This document shows, one piece after another, positions 46,299 through 59,174 of a stretch of DNA of 64,000 bases. The position numbers were made by a program, and so were the translations under genes. The DNA comes from Papaver somniferum (taxonomy: Eukaryota > Streptophyta > Magnoliopsida > Ranunculales > Papaveraceae): contig NC_039365.1 in NCBI RefSeq assembly GCF_003573695.1, positions 84,857,089-84,921,088 of the forward strand. The letters run 5' to 3'. The notes under the pieces were generated by a model. The model was given only the letters and a program-made list of their open reading frames with translations. It was not told the origin of the DNA and made no database searches. Numbering within the stretch: the first letter of the stretch is position 1; every line of letters starts with the position of its first letter.

Positions 46299-48777
46299 TG
46301 TTAGAGCACTGCTCGGTCGAACTCGCAAGCGTTGTTATCTCAATATTGTTTGTTAAGTTTAGTTTCCAAAACTATAAGTCTTGATTTCTAGTCTACTTAT
46401 AGATAAGTATCGGACTAGGATAGAAAGTGTAATTGAGCTCTAGACTCCATGACGTTTATCATACAAAGACGAAGAACTACTCAAGGAACTGGTGGAACTT
46501 CACCAACTAAAAGGTAAGTGGAGACTTGAACTTATCTATCACTCAAAAGTCTATCTACTCTATCTGCTATCTTGAGACAAAAGTCGTATTTGCTATATAG
46601 ACTTCGATTATACACATTTGCTATTTCGAGCAGTTTATCTCGCTTATCTATTTCTCGAAATATGTGTTGGTAAGCTTTCGCTTTGGCCAAGTTCATCTTT
46701 ACAAGTGACGAAAGTCATGTTAATTGTTTCAATCTTTTGAAAATCTCTTTGATGAAAAATGGAGTGTGAATAACCTCTATATAACATCCTCTAAGAATGT
46801 TTCAATGATTGAAATAGAGAGTTTAGAATATGTAACCATCTTTGGATATAAGTATATAGTGTGTTCGCACATTAGTGTATAAGTCCAAAACCGGGAACCA
46901 AATGTATGCATACTTGTGTGTGTACTAAATGGTTGATGAAGACTGGGTAAGTATGCGCACCCGTACGCATACTGGCGGAAGTTCACGACCGTGAATTTCT
47001 GCTGAGTTTGGAAATCAAAACCAACTCAATCCGGTTACCTAAGTATGCATACCCGTACCCATACTAGCGGAAAGTTCACGTCCGTGAATTTCTGCTGAGT
47101 TTGAAAACTAAAACAAACTCAAATCCGGTTACTTAAGTACGCGTACCCATACGCATACTTAAGTGTGTTACTTTCTAAAATTGGTCTTTTCATGAACTAA
47201 AACATTTATATAATAAGGAATGCAATTTGCAAACCGTGGCTATAATGTTCATGAATCGATTCGAGTGAATCAAAACCGATTTTGCTTCGACTGTGTCTTG
47301 TATAATTCTATAAGATCTAAGCAATTGAACAACTGTCTAACTAGTTCTTTTGAGTCATTTGAATTAGTTATGGTGAAGATGAATATGGTTGATATGAAAG
47401 TGCTCATATGGCTAACTATTTGGTTAACTACTGTTGAACCAACTTGGTGTACACGTTTAGGTACGGTTACACAAACCTAAATAAACGTGCATTTCATTTG
47501 TGTATAACAAGCTAAGATTCGATTTAACGGTTGAAAGATATTAGCTTGAATCTAATCAGGTTTTCATCTAATGGTGAATATTGAATGCTTTGTTACCAAG
47601 GTAGCATTGATTGCAAATCCTGATTTGAATACTATATAAAGGAGAACTCTAGAAACTGGGAAACCTAATCCCCACACCTCCTGTGTGATACTAGTTGTAT
47701 AAGATAGAGTCGATTCTCCTTTAACCTTAGGTTTCTATCAAGACCCTGTAGGTTAACGACTTGAAGACTTCATTGGGATTGTGAAGCCAGACCCAACTAT
47801 TTTCTCTGTAGTTGCGTGATCTAATCTTGTTGTTTCTATCGTATTGAGTACAATTGTAAAATTGGATCAAGATTAATTTATCCAATAGGCAAGATAGAAA
47901 ATTAGTCACAAACATCTTCGTCTCATCGTTTGTGATTACACAATATCTTGTTTCGCTAGTCGATTAAGATTATTGTGAGGTGATTGATAATTATAGGTTG
48001 TTCTTTGGGAATATAAGTCCGGGTTATCGATTGGTTCCTGTTCACCTTGATTTATCAAAAGACGGAACAAAACTCGTAGGTATTTCTGTCGGAGACAGAT
48101 TTATCTATTATTGTAGACTTTTCTGTGTGATACAGATTTGTTTATTAAAGTCTTCGACTTTGTGTCGTAGAAACTCTTAGTTATGGGTGAGATCATCTAA
48201 GGGAATCAAGTGTGTAGTATCCTGCTAGGATTAGAGAAGGAAGTAGCGCAACTGTACCTTGGATCAATGTGAGATTGATTGGGTTTCAACTACAGTCCAG
48301 ACCGAAGTTAGTTTGTGGTAGGCTAGTGTCTGTAGCGGCTTAATACAGTGTGTGTTCAATCTAGATTAAGTCCCGGGGTTTTTCTACATTTGCGGTTTCC
48401 TCGTTAACAAAACTTCTGGTGTCTGTGTTATTTCTTTTCCGCATTATATTTTGTTATATAATTGATTTATCACATGTTATGCGTTTAATCGATCAATTGG
48501 TAAATCCAACCTTTGGTTGTTGATTGAAATTGATTGATACTTGAACATTGGTCTTTGGTACCGTTCAAGTTAATTTCTCTTGTATTCAATAAGACTTGCA
48601 GATTCCTATTTGCTTGAGTAAGAATTGAATTGAGAAATCGATATATAACTCCTTGATATATGTTTATTAAGATTGAGTATGACTGTCTAGTTGATTCTCT
48701 TGAAAGTATATTGGAGTTAGTCCATACAGATTGCTAAGTGAATTATTGGGTGAGGTTGTTAGACCACCACTTTTTCA
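46299..48777 (+). repeat. Element L 5' LTR
   Basis: 2479 bp, similar to the K LTRs over most of its length. At about 46940-47165 the K sequence (AGTCCGCGAACC repeats) is replaced by three palindrome-like units of the type AGTATGCGTACCCGTACGCA, each followed by GGCGGAAGTTCACG or a variant. Confidence 0.85.
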
Positions 48778-48819
48778 ATTGGTATCAGAGCGGGCAAACA
48801 CTATAAACCTGATAAGTTT

Positions 48820-49380
48820 GTGTTTGACTGTATCCTAAAGACTGTTCCTATGGAAAATTTCTTTAGGAAGCTTGCTCTTGGCATCTGCAACGCACGCCAG
48901 AATTCCATAAAGATTGCTCAAAGATCATTGATTAGACCTCTGGTATCTTGTGATAATCCTGCTTCATCTAAGTCATTGGAAATCTTAGATGATGAGGAAC
49001 AATCTAAAGGAAAAATTAAAAGTTCTTCTAACAAGAGTCTGTTGAAAAAACACAGTCGGCGCTCAAAGATATGGAATATCACTAGATTAACTCTTAATCT
49101 TTATGAGGAATACCATCATAATGGATCAATTGATAAAGATCTATTTAGATCTTTTGAAAGCTTTTTTAAATTCTTAGTAAAGCTTAATTCCTTTGAGAAT
49201 AAGAATTGTTCTGAGAAAAGTTCCGCACCTGTCAAATCATGTATTCATAATGTACGAACTAGACCTACCTCCAACTCATGTGAAATCTATAAAAAGAATT
49301 CCATGAGTTCGACAAAGTTTTTAACCTTCAGAAAAAGTCTTTTCTTGTGTGTAAAAGGGGAATTCAAAAAATTCTATTAA
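48820..49380 (+). CDS. Unrecognised ORF of element L after the primer site
   Basis: An open frame of 186 codons begins just after the primer-binding site, in the place of a gag gene. It is Lys/Ser-rich, with segments NFFRKLALGICNARQN and LFRSFESFFKFLVKLNSF, and has no zinc knuckle. The first true ATG may be internal (MENFF, about 48850). It ends about 15 bp before the K insertion. I cannot assign a function. It could be a diverged or truncated gag. Confidence 0.4.
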   Translation: MFDCILKTVPMENFFRKLALGICNARQNSIKIAQRSLIRPLVSCDNPASSKSLEILDDEEQSKGKIKSSSNKSLLKKHSRRSKIWNITRLTLNLYEEYHHNGSIDKDLFRSFESFFKFLVKLNSFENKNCSEKSSAPVKSCIHNVRTRPTSNSCEIYKKNSMSSTKFLTFRKSLFLCVKGEFKKFY

Positions 49381-49399
49381 TCCAGAATATAATCATTAC

Positions 49400-51777
49400 T
49401 GTTAGAGAATTGCTCGGTCGAACTCGCATGCGTTGCTATCTCAAGCATGTTTGTCAATGTTAGTGATCAAAACTATAAGTCTTGATTTCTAGTCTACTAT
49501 ATCTAAGTCTCGGACTAGGATAGAAAGTGTAGTTGAGCTCAAGAACTCCATGGCGGATCATCATACAAAACGATGAACTACTCAAGTAACTGGTGGAACT
49601 TCATCGACAAAAAGGTATATGGAGACTTGAACTTATCTATTAATCAAAAGTCTATCTACCCTATCTCCTATCTTGAGACAAAAGTCGTTTTGCTATATAG
49701 ACTTTGATTATACACATTTGCTATTTCGAGCCGAGTTTAACTCGCCTATCTATTTCTCGAAATATGTGTTGGTAAGCTTTCGCTTTGTCCAAGTTCATCT
49801 TTACCTAGTGACGAAAGTCATGTTATGTTTCAATCACTTTGAAAATTGCTTTGACAAAAAATGGTGTTTGTGAATAACAACTATATAATGTCCTCTAAGA
49901 ATGTTTCAATGATTGAAATGAGAGTTTAGATTATATAACCAATGATGGATATAAGCATTGTTGTGGAAACACATATATGTATACGTCCTTATTCTTTGAA
50001 CCTAAGTTTACGAAATTTGTTGATCAAGAGAACCGGAACAAGAGCCGTGAACTAAGTCCGCAAACTCAGTCCGCGAACTGGCGGAAGTTCTCGACCCGAT
50101 AAAATCTGCTTGAGTTTGAGAATTCCTTCCGGGAACTTAAGTCTACGAACCCAGTCCGCAAACTTGAGTTAGGTTATATCTAAAGAAGATTGTTTGTGAA
50201 CTCATGTTTATATAAACTAAGGAATGCTAATTGCAAACTGTGGCTATAAAGTTCATGAACCGATTCGAGTGAATCAAATCGTTTTTGCTTCAATTGTGTC
50301 TTGTGTACTTACATAAGATTTCCTTGCAATTGAACAACTACCTAACTAGTTCATTTGAACTAGTTATGGTGAAGAAGAATATTGTTGATATGAAAGTGCT
50401 CATATGGCTAACCATTTGGTTAACTATTGTTGAACCAACAAATGTACATGTTTGGGTACGGTTACACAAACCTAGAAACGTGCATTTCATTTGTGTGTAA
50501 CAATCTAGGTTTTTGATCTAACGGTTGAAAGATATTAGCTTGAATCTAATCAGGTTTTCATCTAACGGTGAATATTGAATACTTTGTTACCAAGCTAACA
50601 TTGATTGCAAACCCTGATTTGAAAGACTATATAAGGGAGAACTCTAGAAACTGGGAAACCTAATCCCCATACCTTACATGTGATACTAGTTGTGTAAGCT
50701 AGAGTCGATTCTCCTTTAACCTTTGGTTTCTTCTTCTAAACCAGGTTAACGACTTAAAGACTTCATTGGGATTGTGAAGCCAGACCGATACTACTTTCTT
50801 GTAGTTGTGTGATCTGATATTGTTGTTTCTATCGTACGAGTACAACCGCAAAGATTGGTTTGAGGTTGATATCTCCGATAGGCAAGATATAAAAGTAGTC
50901 ACAAACATCTTCGTCTCATCGTTTGTGATTCCACAATATCTTCTTTCGCCGCGTCGATTAAGATTATTGTGAGGTGATTGATAATACTAGGCTGTTCTTT
51001 GGGAATATAAGTCTGGGTTATCAATTGATTCCTGTTCACCTTGATTTATTAAAAGACGGAAAAAAAATCGTAGGTATATTTGTGGGAGACGTATTTATCT
51101 ATTACCATAGACTTTTCTGTGTGGTACAGATTTGTTTATTAAATTCTTCGACTTTGGGTCGTAGGAACTCTTAGTTGTGGGTGAGATCAGCTAAGGGAAT
51201 CAAGTGAATAGTATCCTGCTGGGATCAGAGACGTAAGGAGTGCAACTGTACCTTGGATCAGTGTGAGATTGATTGGAATTCAACTAAAATACAGACCGAA
51301 GTTAGTTTGTAGTAGGCTAGTGTCTGTAGCAGCTTAATACAATGTGTGTTCAGTCTGGACTAGGTCCCGAGATTTTTCTGCATTTGCGGTTTCCTCGTTA
51401 ACAAAATTCTGGTGTGTGTGTTATTTCTATTTTCAAATTATATTGTTTATCTTTATAATTGAAATATCACAGGTTGTGCGTTAGAATCAATCAATTGGAA
51501 ATCCGACCTCAGGTTGTTGATTGAAATTGATTGATACTAAAAACATTGGTCTTTGGTACCATTCAAGTTATCTCTCTAGTATTTGATAAAGACTCGCAAA
51601 TGTCTATTTTCTTGAGTATAGATCAAATCGAGAGATTGAGATATTAACTCTTTGATATACATTTTTAAGATTGAGTCTTATTTATTCTCTTAAAAGTATA
51701 TTAGAGTTTGTCCATGCATATTGCTAAGCGAAATATTGGGTGTGGTTGTTTTACCCCCCCCCCCCCCCACCTTTTCA
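49400..51777 (+). repeat. Element K 5' LTR
   Basis: 2378 bp. A run of 15 C lies at 51754-51768, just before the LTR end, where the 3' LTR has a short C-containing stretch. Tandem AGTCCGCGAAC words lie at about 50055-50165. Confidence 0.9.
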
Positions 51778-52091
51778 ATTGGTATCAGAGTAGGTAAACA
51801 CGTTAAAGACCTTATAAGTCTGTGTTTGTAGCGATCTGACTCTTTGGACGATAACGTCTGAATTAACGCTTCACCAGGTTTAAAAACCAATCGTAGAAGA
51901 AGTTTTGATAAACTGGTTATTTTCCCAAAAAGGTTGGATGAACAAATCCGGATCAATTCTGATCTTGTTGCAGAAATTACAATACTTAAGGATCTGAAAT
52001 CTTTTAAAATTCCTTTGATGGATCTGAGTAATCCAGTAGTTTCTCTCTGAAGAACATACGTAAATCAGATGATATACAATGATCAGATGTT

Positions 52092-55000
52092 GTGAAAACT
52101 GACATGAATCAGAACTGCTCAGACAAACTTAAAGGTGTTGGCCCATGGTTGTCTTGTGATTCCTTCGATCACTTTCAACATACTTGTATGTCCTTCCAAA
52201 AGAGTCTGAAAGTTTTAAGTAATCTTCATAAGAAAACTAGACAACTTCTTTCTTCTCTAAAAGGACGTACAAAACTATCAGGGAACCCTAAACAAAATAG
52301 TACTGATAGTATGGGAGCTTTTGTTTTAAAATCAACATCACCCTTTGAATGGTTTCTTGACAGTGGATGTAGTAGACATATGACAGGTGATCTCACATGG
52401 TTTGTTACTTCTGACGACTATGAAGGAGGACCAGTAACATTCGGAGATGGGAGTTGTTGCTACATAAGAAAGAAGGGGACGATCAAACTGCCCGGCGTAC
52501 CTGAAATCCATGATGTAGTATACGTAAAAGGTATGACTGCAAATATTCTTTCTATCAGTCAAATTTGTGACAAAGGCCATCGAGTTGTCTTCAATGCAAA
52601 TGGATGTGACATTGTACACAAAACTGGGAAAGTAATTTTTCAAGGAACTCGTGGTAAAAACAGATGTTATCTTCTTGATACTCAGTTTAGCAACTGCTGC
52701 AATTTGACTAAGGTGGAATCTATACATCTTTGGCATGAGAGTTTTGGTCACATCAACTATCGTCTTCTAACTAAGATCATTAACAAAGAACTTGTTAGAG
52801 GCTTTCCCAAAATTAATGCAAAGATTGAAGGTGTATGTGGTGCCTGTCAAAAAGGTAAACAAACGAAAGTTCACCATAAATCATCTCGAGATATTCTCAC
52901 TAAAGCTCCACTTGATTTAATTCATATGGACCTCTTAGGACCAATTCAACAACCCACGGTTGCTGGTAAGAAGTATGCTTTAGTTATGGTAGATGATTAT
53001 ACCAGATTCACTTGGGTTGCATTTCCGTCTCACAAGAATGAAACCCTTGATGAATTCAAGATTATTGTTAAAAAAATCCAGAACGAACAAGGTCGCAAAC
53101 TAAATAAAATTAGAATTGACCGTGGAACTGAATTCAAGGACACTGAGGTGTTTTAATTTTGTAACGAACTAGGGATTATTCAACAATACTCACCACCCAT
53201 TACTCCTCAAGGTAATGGAGTTGCAGAAAGAAAAAATAGGAACATTCAGAAAATGGCCAGGGTAATGCTCCATAACAAAAAATTAACATTAAGGTTTTGG
53301 GGAGAAGTTGTTTTTACAGCATGCTATTTGATCAACCGTGTTTACTTACGGTCTAAAACCCCGAACACTCCTTATGAGTTGTGGTTTGGAAGAAAACCCA
53401 ACTTACACTATCTCAGAGTGTTCGGAAGTAAGTGATACATTCTAAAAGATCGTGAACAGAGAGGGAAATTCGATACCAAAAGTGATGAAGGTATCTTTCT
53501 TAGCTACGCTTCTGATAGCCGTGTTTTTCGAGTATTTAATCTCAGAACCCAGGTCATGATGGAATCTGCTAATGTTATCAACGATGATATTGGTAATTTT
53601 CATCATGATAATCCTCCTGCTGAATTGCCTCCAACTGAGACAATTGAGAAAGTTAAAGAAATCCCAGATTCAGTTGAAGTTATTCCAACTATCACTGACC
53701 CTGACATTTCTAGTGATGAGGAGAAGAGCACTGATCAGTCTACTCCTAACGAACAAAAACTTGTCCCTCCACAACACCTCTGGGTTCAAAGGAATCATGA
53801 TCCCAACAGTATTATTGGAGGAAGAGATTCTACAACTAAGACAAGAGGACAACTTCAAAATATTTGCAATTTTGGTTGTTATCTTTCACAAGTAGAACCA
53901 AGAAATATTGATGAAGCTCTGAGCGATCCCTTTTGGGTGAATGCAATGCATGAAGAGTTAAATCAATTTCAAAGATAAGACGTATGGGAACTTGTACCTT
54001 GTCCTTCCAATATCAATATTGTTGGTACCAAATGGATATTCAAGAATAAGTTTGACGAATTTGGCACAATTATCAGAAATAAAGCCAGACTTGTCGCTCA
54101 AGGATATTCACAGATTGAAGGTATTGACTTTGATGAAACCTTTGCTCCTGTGGCACGTCTTGAGTTCATTCGACTTTTATTAGCTCATGCTTGTTTTATT
54201 AAGGTTAAGCTGTTTCAAGTGGATATAAAATCCGCATTCCTAAACGGAATATTAAAGGAGGAAGTCTATGTCGCTCAACCTAAGGTATTTGAAAACCCTG
54301 ATTTCCCAGATCATGTTCTTAAGCTCAAAAAGGAATTATATGGGTTAAAACAAGCAACTATATCCTGGTTTGAAAAACTTACCACTTCTCTTATTAGAAA
54401 AGGTTTTTCAAGAGGCGGAGCTGATAAAACCTTGTTTACTAAATGGAGTGGGAAAGATGTTGTCATTGCTCAAGTCTATGTAGATGATATCATCTATGGT
54501 TCAACTTCTGAGAAATTTGCAAAGGACTTCCAAGTCTCTCTTGCTAAAGAATTTGAAATGAGCAATGTTGGTGAATTAAAATTCTCCTTAGGATTACAAA
54601 TTCAACAACATAAGGATGGAATTTACTTATCCCAGGAAAAGTATACATGGAATCTTGTGTCAAGATTCGGTCTGGATAAGTCAACTCCAAAACTGACATC
54701 TATGCCCACTACTGGTAAACTACATAGAGATGAGAAAGGAGTAAAAGTGGATCAAAAATTGTATCGATCTGTTATTGGTAGCCTTTTATATCTTACAGCT
54801 ACTAGACCTGATATTTCTTTTAGTGTTGGTTGTTGTGCTAGATTTCAGGCTAATCCAAAGGAATCTCATCTTGCAGCTGTAAAAAGGATCATATGATATG
54901 TCAATCACACTGTCCGGTATGGTCTATCTTACACTTTTGATACTAACACTGACCTTTCTGCTTATTCAGATGCTGATTGGGAAGAATGTGTAGAAGACAG

Positions 55001-55420
55001 AAAAAGTACATCAGGGGGTTTCTACTATGTAGGACCGAATCTTGTGGCTTGGCATAGCAAGAAGCAGAATTCACAATCCCTGTCTACATGTGAAGCAGAA
55101 TATATTGTTGTTGGTTCATGTTGCACTCAACTTCTATGGATGAAACAAATACCAGATGATTATAGAATTGATACTGGAATAATGAAAATCTTTTGTGATA
55201 ACTCTAGTGCGATTCAAATCACTGAGAATCCCGTTGATCACTCAAGAACAAAGCACATTGACATAAGGTACTATTTTATTTGAGATCTCTATGAAAATGG
55301 TATCATAAGTATGGAATTTGTGCCTTCCGAACAACAATTGGCTGATATTCTCACCAAACCATTAGACACTGCTATGTGTCAAAACTTACGACAGTCTATT
55401 GGTGTTGTTTTGGTTCATTA
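52092..55420 (+). pseudogene. Element K pol polyprotein (protease, integrase, RT, RNase H), degenerate
   Basis: A single reading frame carries the whole copia pol order. A trace of a CCHC knuckle lies near 52150. The protease has FLDSGCSRHMTGD. The pre-integrase zinc finger (H-H-C-C) ends in CGACQKGKQ. The integrase core has HMDLLG, IRIDRGTEF and GNGVAERKNR, so all three acidic residues are visible. Reverse transcriptase has YVDD at about 54477-54488. RNase H has YSDADWEE and ending motifs near 55350. It is broken by five in-frame stops, at 53154, 53433, 53976, 54894 and 55281, but by no evident frameshift. It should have copied and integrated the element; it is now inactive. Confidence 0.92.
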
Positions 55421-56285
55421 ATTGTTTCTATGACTCTTGCCCTCGTGCTTATCTCGATCTTTTGGGAAATTGAGTTTGAAACTCCATTAAGTGTTTACTT
55501 CAATTCTGTATTTGTTTCCGTAGGATTGATTTTTTTTTGTCTGAATTCTTTGTTTGTTGTGTCAAAATAAATCCTTATTTTCTTTCGAAATTAAGGTTGC
55601 TCTTGTTGTTCTTTCGGGAATGACATTTTATGGGGAAGAGTTCTTAATTGAGCTCGTGCTTAATTGCCAAATATTTGTGGGAAGTGCGGCTGTGGAATAT
55701 TATAGGGGTTATCTTGTATCTTTAAACTTCTTGATGAATGCATTTAGCTTCGGCTTTATGATTACATCTAAACAAGATGATATATGCTTTCTTTTGGTCA
55801 TGAAATATCTCTTTTAGAAATTTCATTAGGATCCCGTTCTTGTACCTTTTCCAATTTTGTTGACAAAAAGGAGGAGAATTAATATGTAGTTCACACTACA
55901 AATACATATGGTTTTCGGATCATTATGTAAGGGGGAGTGGTTTCCATGTGATATGGAGTATTGACTAAGGGGGAGTGATACATATCACCATAGTATTGTT
56001 GTCAAAGTTGTGATACAATTGAACTTTGATGTTGTGTAATGATACTATGACAAAGTATAACAATGATCGAGAATTATGTTTTCTCGTTGTTATAGCTACG
56101 GATTTTCAACAACGATGATGCTGAACTTACAACCTTTGGGATCATTGGAGTACTTGGAAGTGACGAATATTTCGAGTAATGTTGAAGATTAGACATATGG
56201 AATAGGAGCTACATAAGTTTCTTTATCTTTTTTGTATTCCATATGTATTAATAGTTTTGTCACTAAAATTGACAAAGGGGGAGAT
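55421..56285 (+). other. Element K post-pol region and polypurine tract
   Basis: Short frames with hydrophobic stretches (55376-55570 and 55554-55817) could be relics of the extra ORF that SIRE-type elements carry after pol, but I cannot identify them. AAGGGGGAGTGG near 55929 and AAGGGGGAGTGA near 55967 repeat the polypurine tract theme. Confidence 0.5.
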
Positions 56286-58659
56286 TGTTAGAGCATTGCT
56301 CGGTCGAACTCGCATGCGTTGCTATCTCAAGCATGTTTTTCAATGTTAGTGATCAAAACTATAAGTCTTGATTTCTAGTCTACTATAGCTAAGTCTCAGA
56401 CTAGGATAGAAAGTGTAGTTGAGCTCAAGAACTCCATGGCGGATCATCATACAAGACGAAGAACTACTCAAGGAACTGGTGGAACTTCATCAACAAAAAG
56501 GTATGTGGAGACTTGAACTTATCGATCACTCAAAAGTCTATCTACTCTATATATTATCTTGAGAGAAAAGTCGTTTTGCTATATAGACTTTGATTATACA
56601 CATTTGTTATTTCGAGTCGAGTTTAACTCGCCTATCTGTTTCTCGAAATATGTGTTGGTAAGCTTTCGCTTTGGCCAAGTTCATTTTTACCTAGTGACGA
56701 AAGTCATGTTATGTTTCAACCACTTTGAAAATTTCTCTGACGAAAAATGGTTTGTGAATAACAACTATATAACGTCCTCTAATAATGTTTCAATGATTGA
56801 AATGAGAGTTTAGATTATATAACCAATGATGGATATAAGCATTGTTGTGGAAACACATATATGTATACGTCCTTATTCCTTGAACCGAAGTTTGGGAACT
56901 TTGTTGATCAAGAGAACTGGAACAAGATCCGCGAACCAAGTCCGCGAACCCAGTCCGCGAATTAGCGGAAGTTCTCGACCCGAGAAAATCTGCTGGATTT
57001 TGAGAACTCCTTCCGGGAACTTAAGTCTGCGAACCCAGTCCGCGAACTTGAGTTAGGTTATATCTAAAGACAATTATTTGTGAACTCATGTTTATATAAA
57101 CTAAGGAATGCTAATTGAAAATCGTGGCTATAAAGTTCATGAACCGATTCGAGTGAATCAAATCGTTTTTGCTTCAGTTGTGTCTTGTGTAGTTACATAA
57201 GATTTCCTTGAAATTGAACAACTCTCTAACTAGTTCATTTGAGTCATTTGAACTAGTTATGGTGAAGAAGAATATGGTTGATATGAAAGTGCTCATATGG
57301 ATAACCATTTGGTTAACTATTGTTGAACCAACAAATGTACATGTTTGGGTACGGTTACACAAACCTAGAAATGTGCATTTCATTTGTGCGTAACAAGCTA
57401 GGTTTTCGATCTAACGGTGGAAAGATATTAGATTGAATCTAATCAGGTTTTCATCTAACGATGAATATTGAATGCTTTGTTACCAAGCTAACATTGATTG
57501 CAAACCCTGATTTGAAAGACTATATAAGGGAGAACTCTAGCAAATGGGAAACCTAATCCCCACACCTTACATGTGATAATAGTTGTGTAATCTAGAGTCG
57601 ATTCTCCTTTAACCTTTGGCTTCTTCTTCTAAACCAGGTTTACGACTTAAAGACTTCATTGGGATTGTGAAGCCAGACCGATACTACTTTCTTGTAGTTG
57701 TGTGATCTGATCTTGTTGTTTCTATCGTTCGAGTACAATCGCAAAGATTGGCTTGAGATTGATATCTCCGATAGGCAAGATATAAAAGTAGTCACAAACA
57801 TCTTCGTCTCATCTTTTGTGATTCCACAATATCTTCTTTCGCCGCATCGATTAAGATTATTGTGAGGTGATTGATAATACTAGGTTGTTCTTCGGGAATA
57901 TAAGTCCGGGTTATCAATTGGTTCCTGTTCACCTTGATTTATCAAAAGACGGAACAAAACTCGTAGGTATATCTGTGGGAGACGGATTTATATATTACCG
58001 TAGACTTTTCTGTGTGATACAGATTTATTTATTAAATTTTTCGACTTTGGGTCGTAGCAACTCTTAGTTGTGGGTGAGATCGACTAAGGGAATCAAGTGT
58101 GTCGTATCATGCTGGGATCAGAGACGTAATGAGCGCAACTGTACCTTGGATCAATGTGAGATTGATTGGGGTTCAACTAAAGTCCAGACCGAAGTTAGTT
58201 TGTAGTAGGCTAGTGTCTGTAGCGGCTTAATACAGTGTGTGTTCAATCTGGACTAGGTCCCGGGGTTTTTCTGCGTTTGCGGTTTTCTCGTTAACAAAAT
58301 TCTGGTGTCTGTGTTATTTCTATTTCGGCATTATATTGTTTATCTTTACAATTGAGATATCACAGGTTGTGCGTTAGAATCAATCAATTGGAAATCCGAT
58401 CTTTGGTTGTTGATTGAAATTAATTGATACTTGAACATTGGTCTTTGATACCGTTCAAGTTATCTCTCTAGTATTTGATAAAGACTCGCAGATTTCTATT
58501 TGCTTGAGTATAAATCAAATCGAGAGATTGAGATATTAACTCTTTGATATACATTTTTAAGATTGAGTCTTATTGATTCTCTTAAAAGTATATTAGAGTT
58601 TGTCCATACAGATTGCTAAGAGAAATATTGGGTGTGGTTGTTGTACTCCCGCTTTTTCA
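56286..58659 (+). repeat. Element K 3' LTR
   Basis: Close copy of 49400-51777 without the long C run. ATTAC follows. Confidence 0.9.
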
Positions 58660-58664
58660 ATTAC

Positions 58665-59174
58665 TATGATTATACTAATACATCTCAACCTGAAAAGGTG
58701 CATGAGAATTTCTCTGCACATTTAGTCTCTCGATAACACGACTGACTTTACCCCATTTGTATATAACTTGATGTGGGGCAAGTGATGGTCGACCTTTTGT
58801 CTGGATTAACTTTTGTTGTAAATTTTTGTTTTCTCCAAAGGTTAACTAAAAGTAATGGAGTCTCTCCTCTGTTCTTTTACTGCACTATACTAATCTCTTC
58901 AGTGTGCAAACCTTGGATGGTGAACGGTTTAAGAAATCTTACTTTCCTTTTGTGGGTCGCGGTTCATAAACGGTTCCAAGCCCATTCTTGGGTATTTTAA
59001 AAGGAGTTGTACGCGTACCTTCTTCTTCCTCCTCCTTGTCCGCGTTCGTGAACGTTTTTAGGATTTTTTTGGTTTCTCAATTAATCATCCTTGGAGGTCG
59101 AAAGGTGTAAAAGATCTTTCAGAAAACATATCAAGTAAGTCATCTCTTCCACTAATCTCTTGATTTTTAAGATC
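58665..59174 (+). promoter_or_regulatory. Element L interior: possible promoter and leader of its ORF
   Basis: Non-coding. TTGTATATAACTTG at about 58758 and GTATTTTAAAAGGAG at about 58991 are TATA-like. CT-rich leader-like sequence and a GTAAGT at about 59133 follow before the ATG at 59175. This is inference from composition. Confidence 0.3.

Larger units (their letters stand above)
49400..58659 (+). mobile_element. Element K: copia LTR retrotransposon with damaged pol
   Basis: LTRs at 49400-51777 and 56286-58659 (TGTTAGAG ... TTTTCA). The target duplication ATTAC is exact (49395-49399 and 58660-58664). The primer site TTGGTATCAGAG is at 51779 and the polypurine tract AAAGGGGGAGAT just before 56286. 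Pol is present; gag is almost wholly missing (only about 300 bp between primer site and pol frame). The long LTRs, extra post-pol sequence and repeated AAGGGGGAGTG words suggest the SIRE/Maximus lineage. Confidence 0.93.

Noticed and set aside
51778..51790. tRNA gene suggested by TGGTATCAGAG
   Set aside because: It is the primer-binding site complementary to initiator tRNA-Met; no cloverleaf around it, and the same at 48779.
55376..55817. Envelope gene of element K
   Set aside because: Hydrophobic short frames exist, but no signal peptide, cleavage site or continuous frame supports it.
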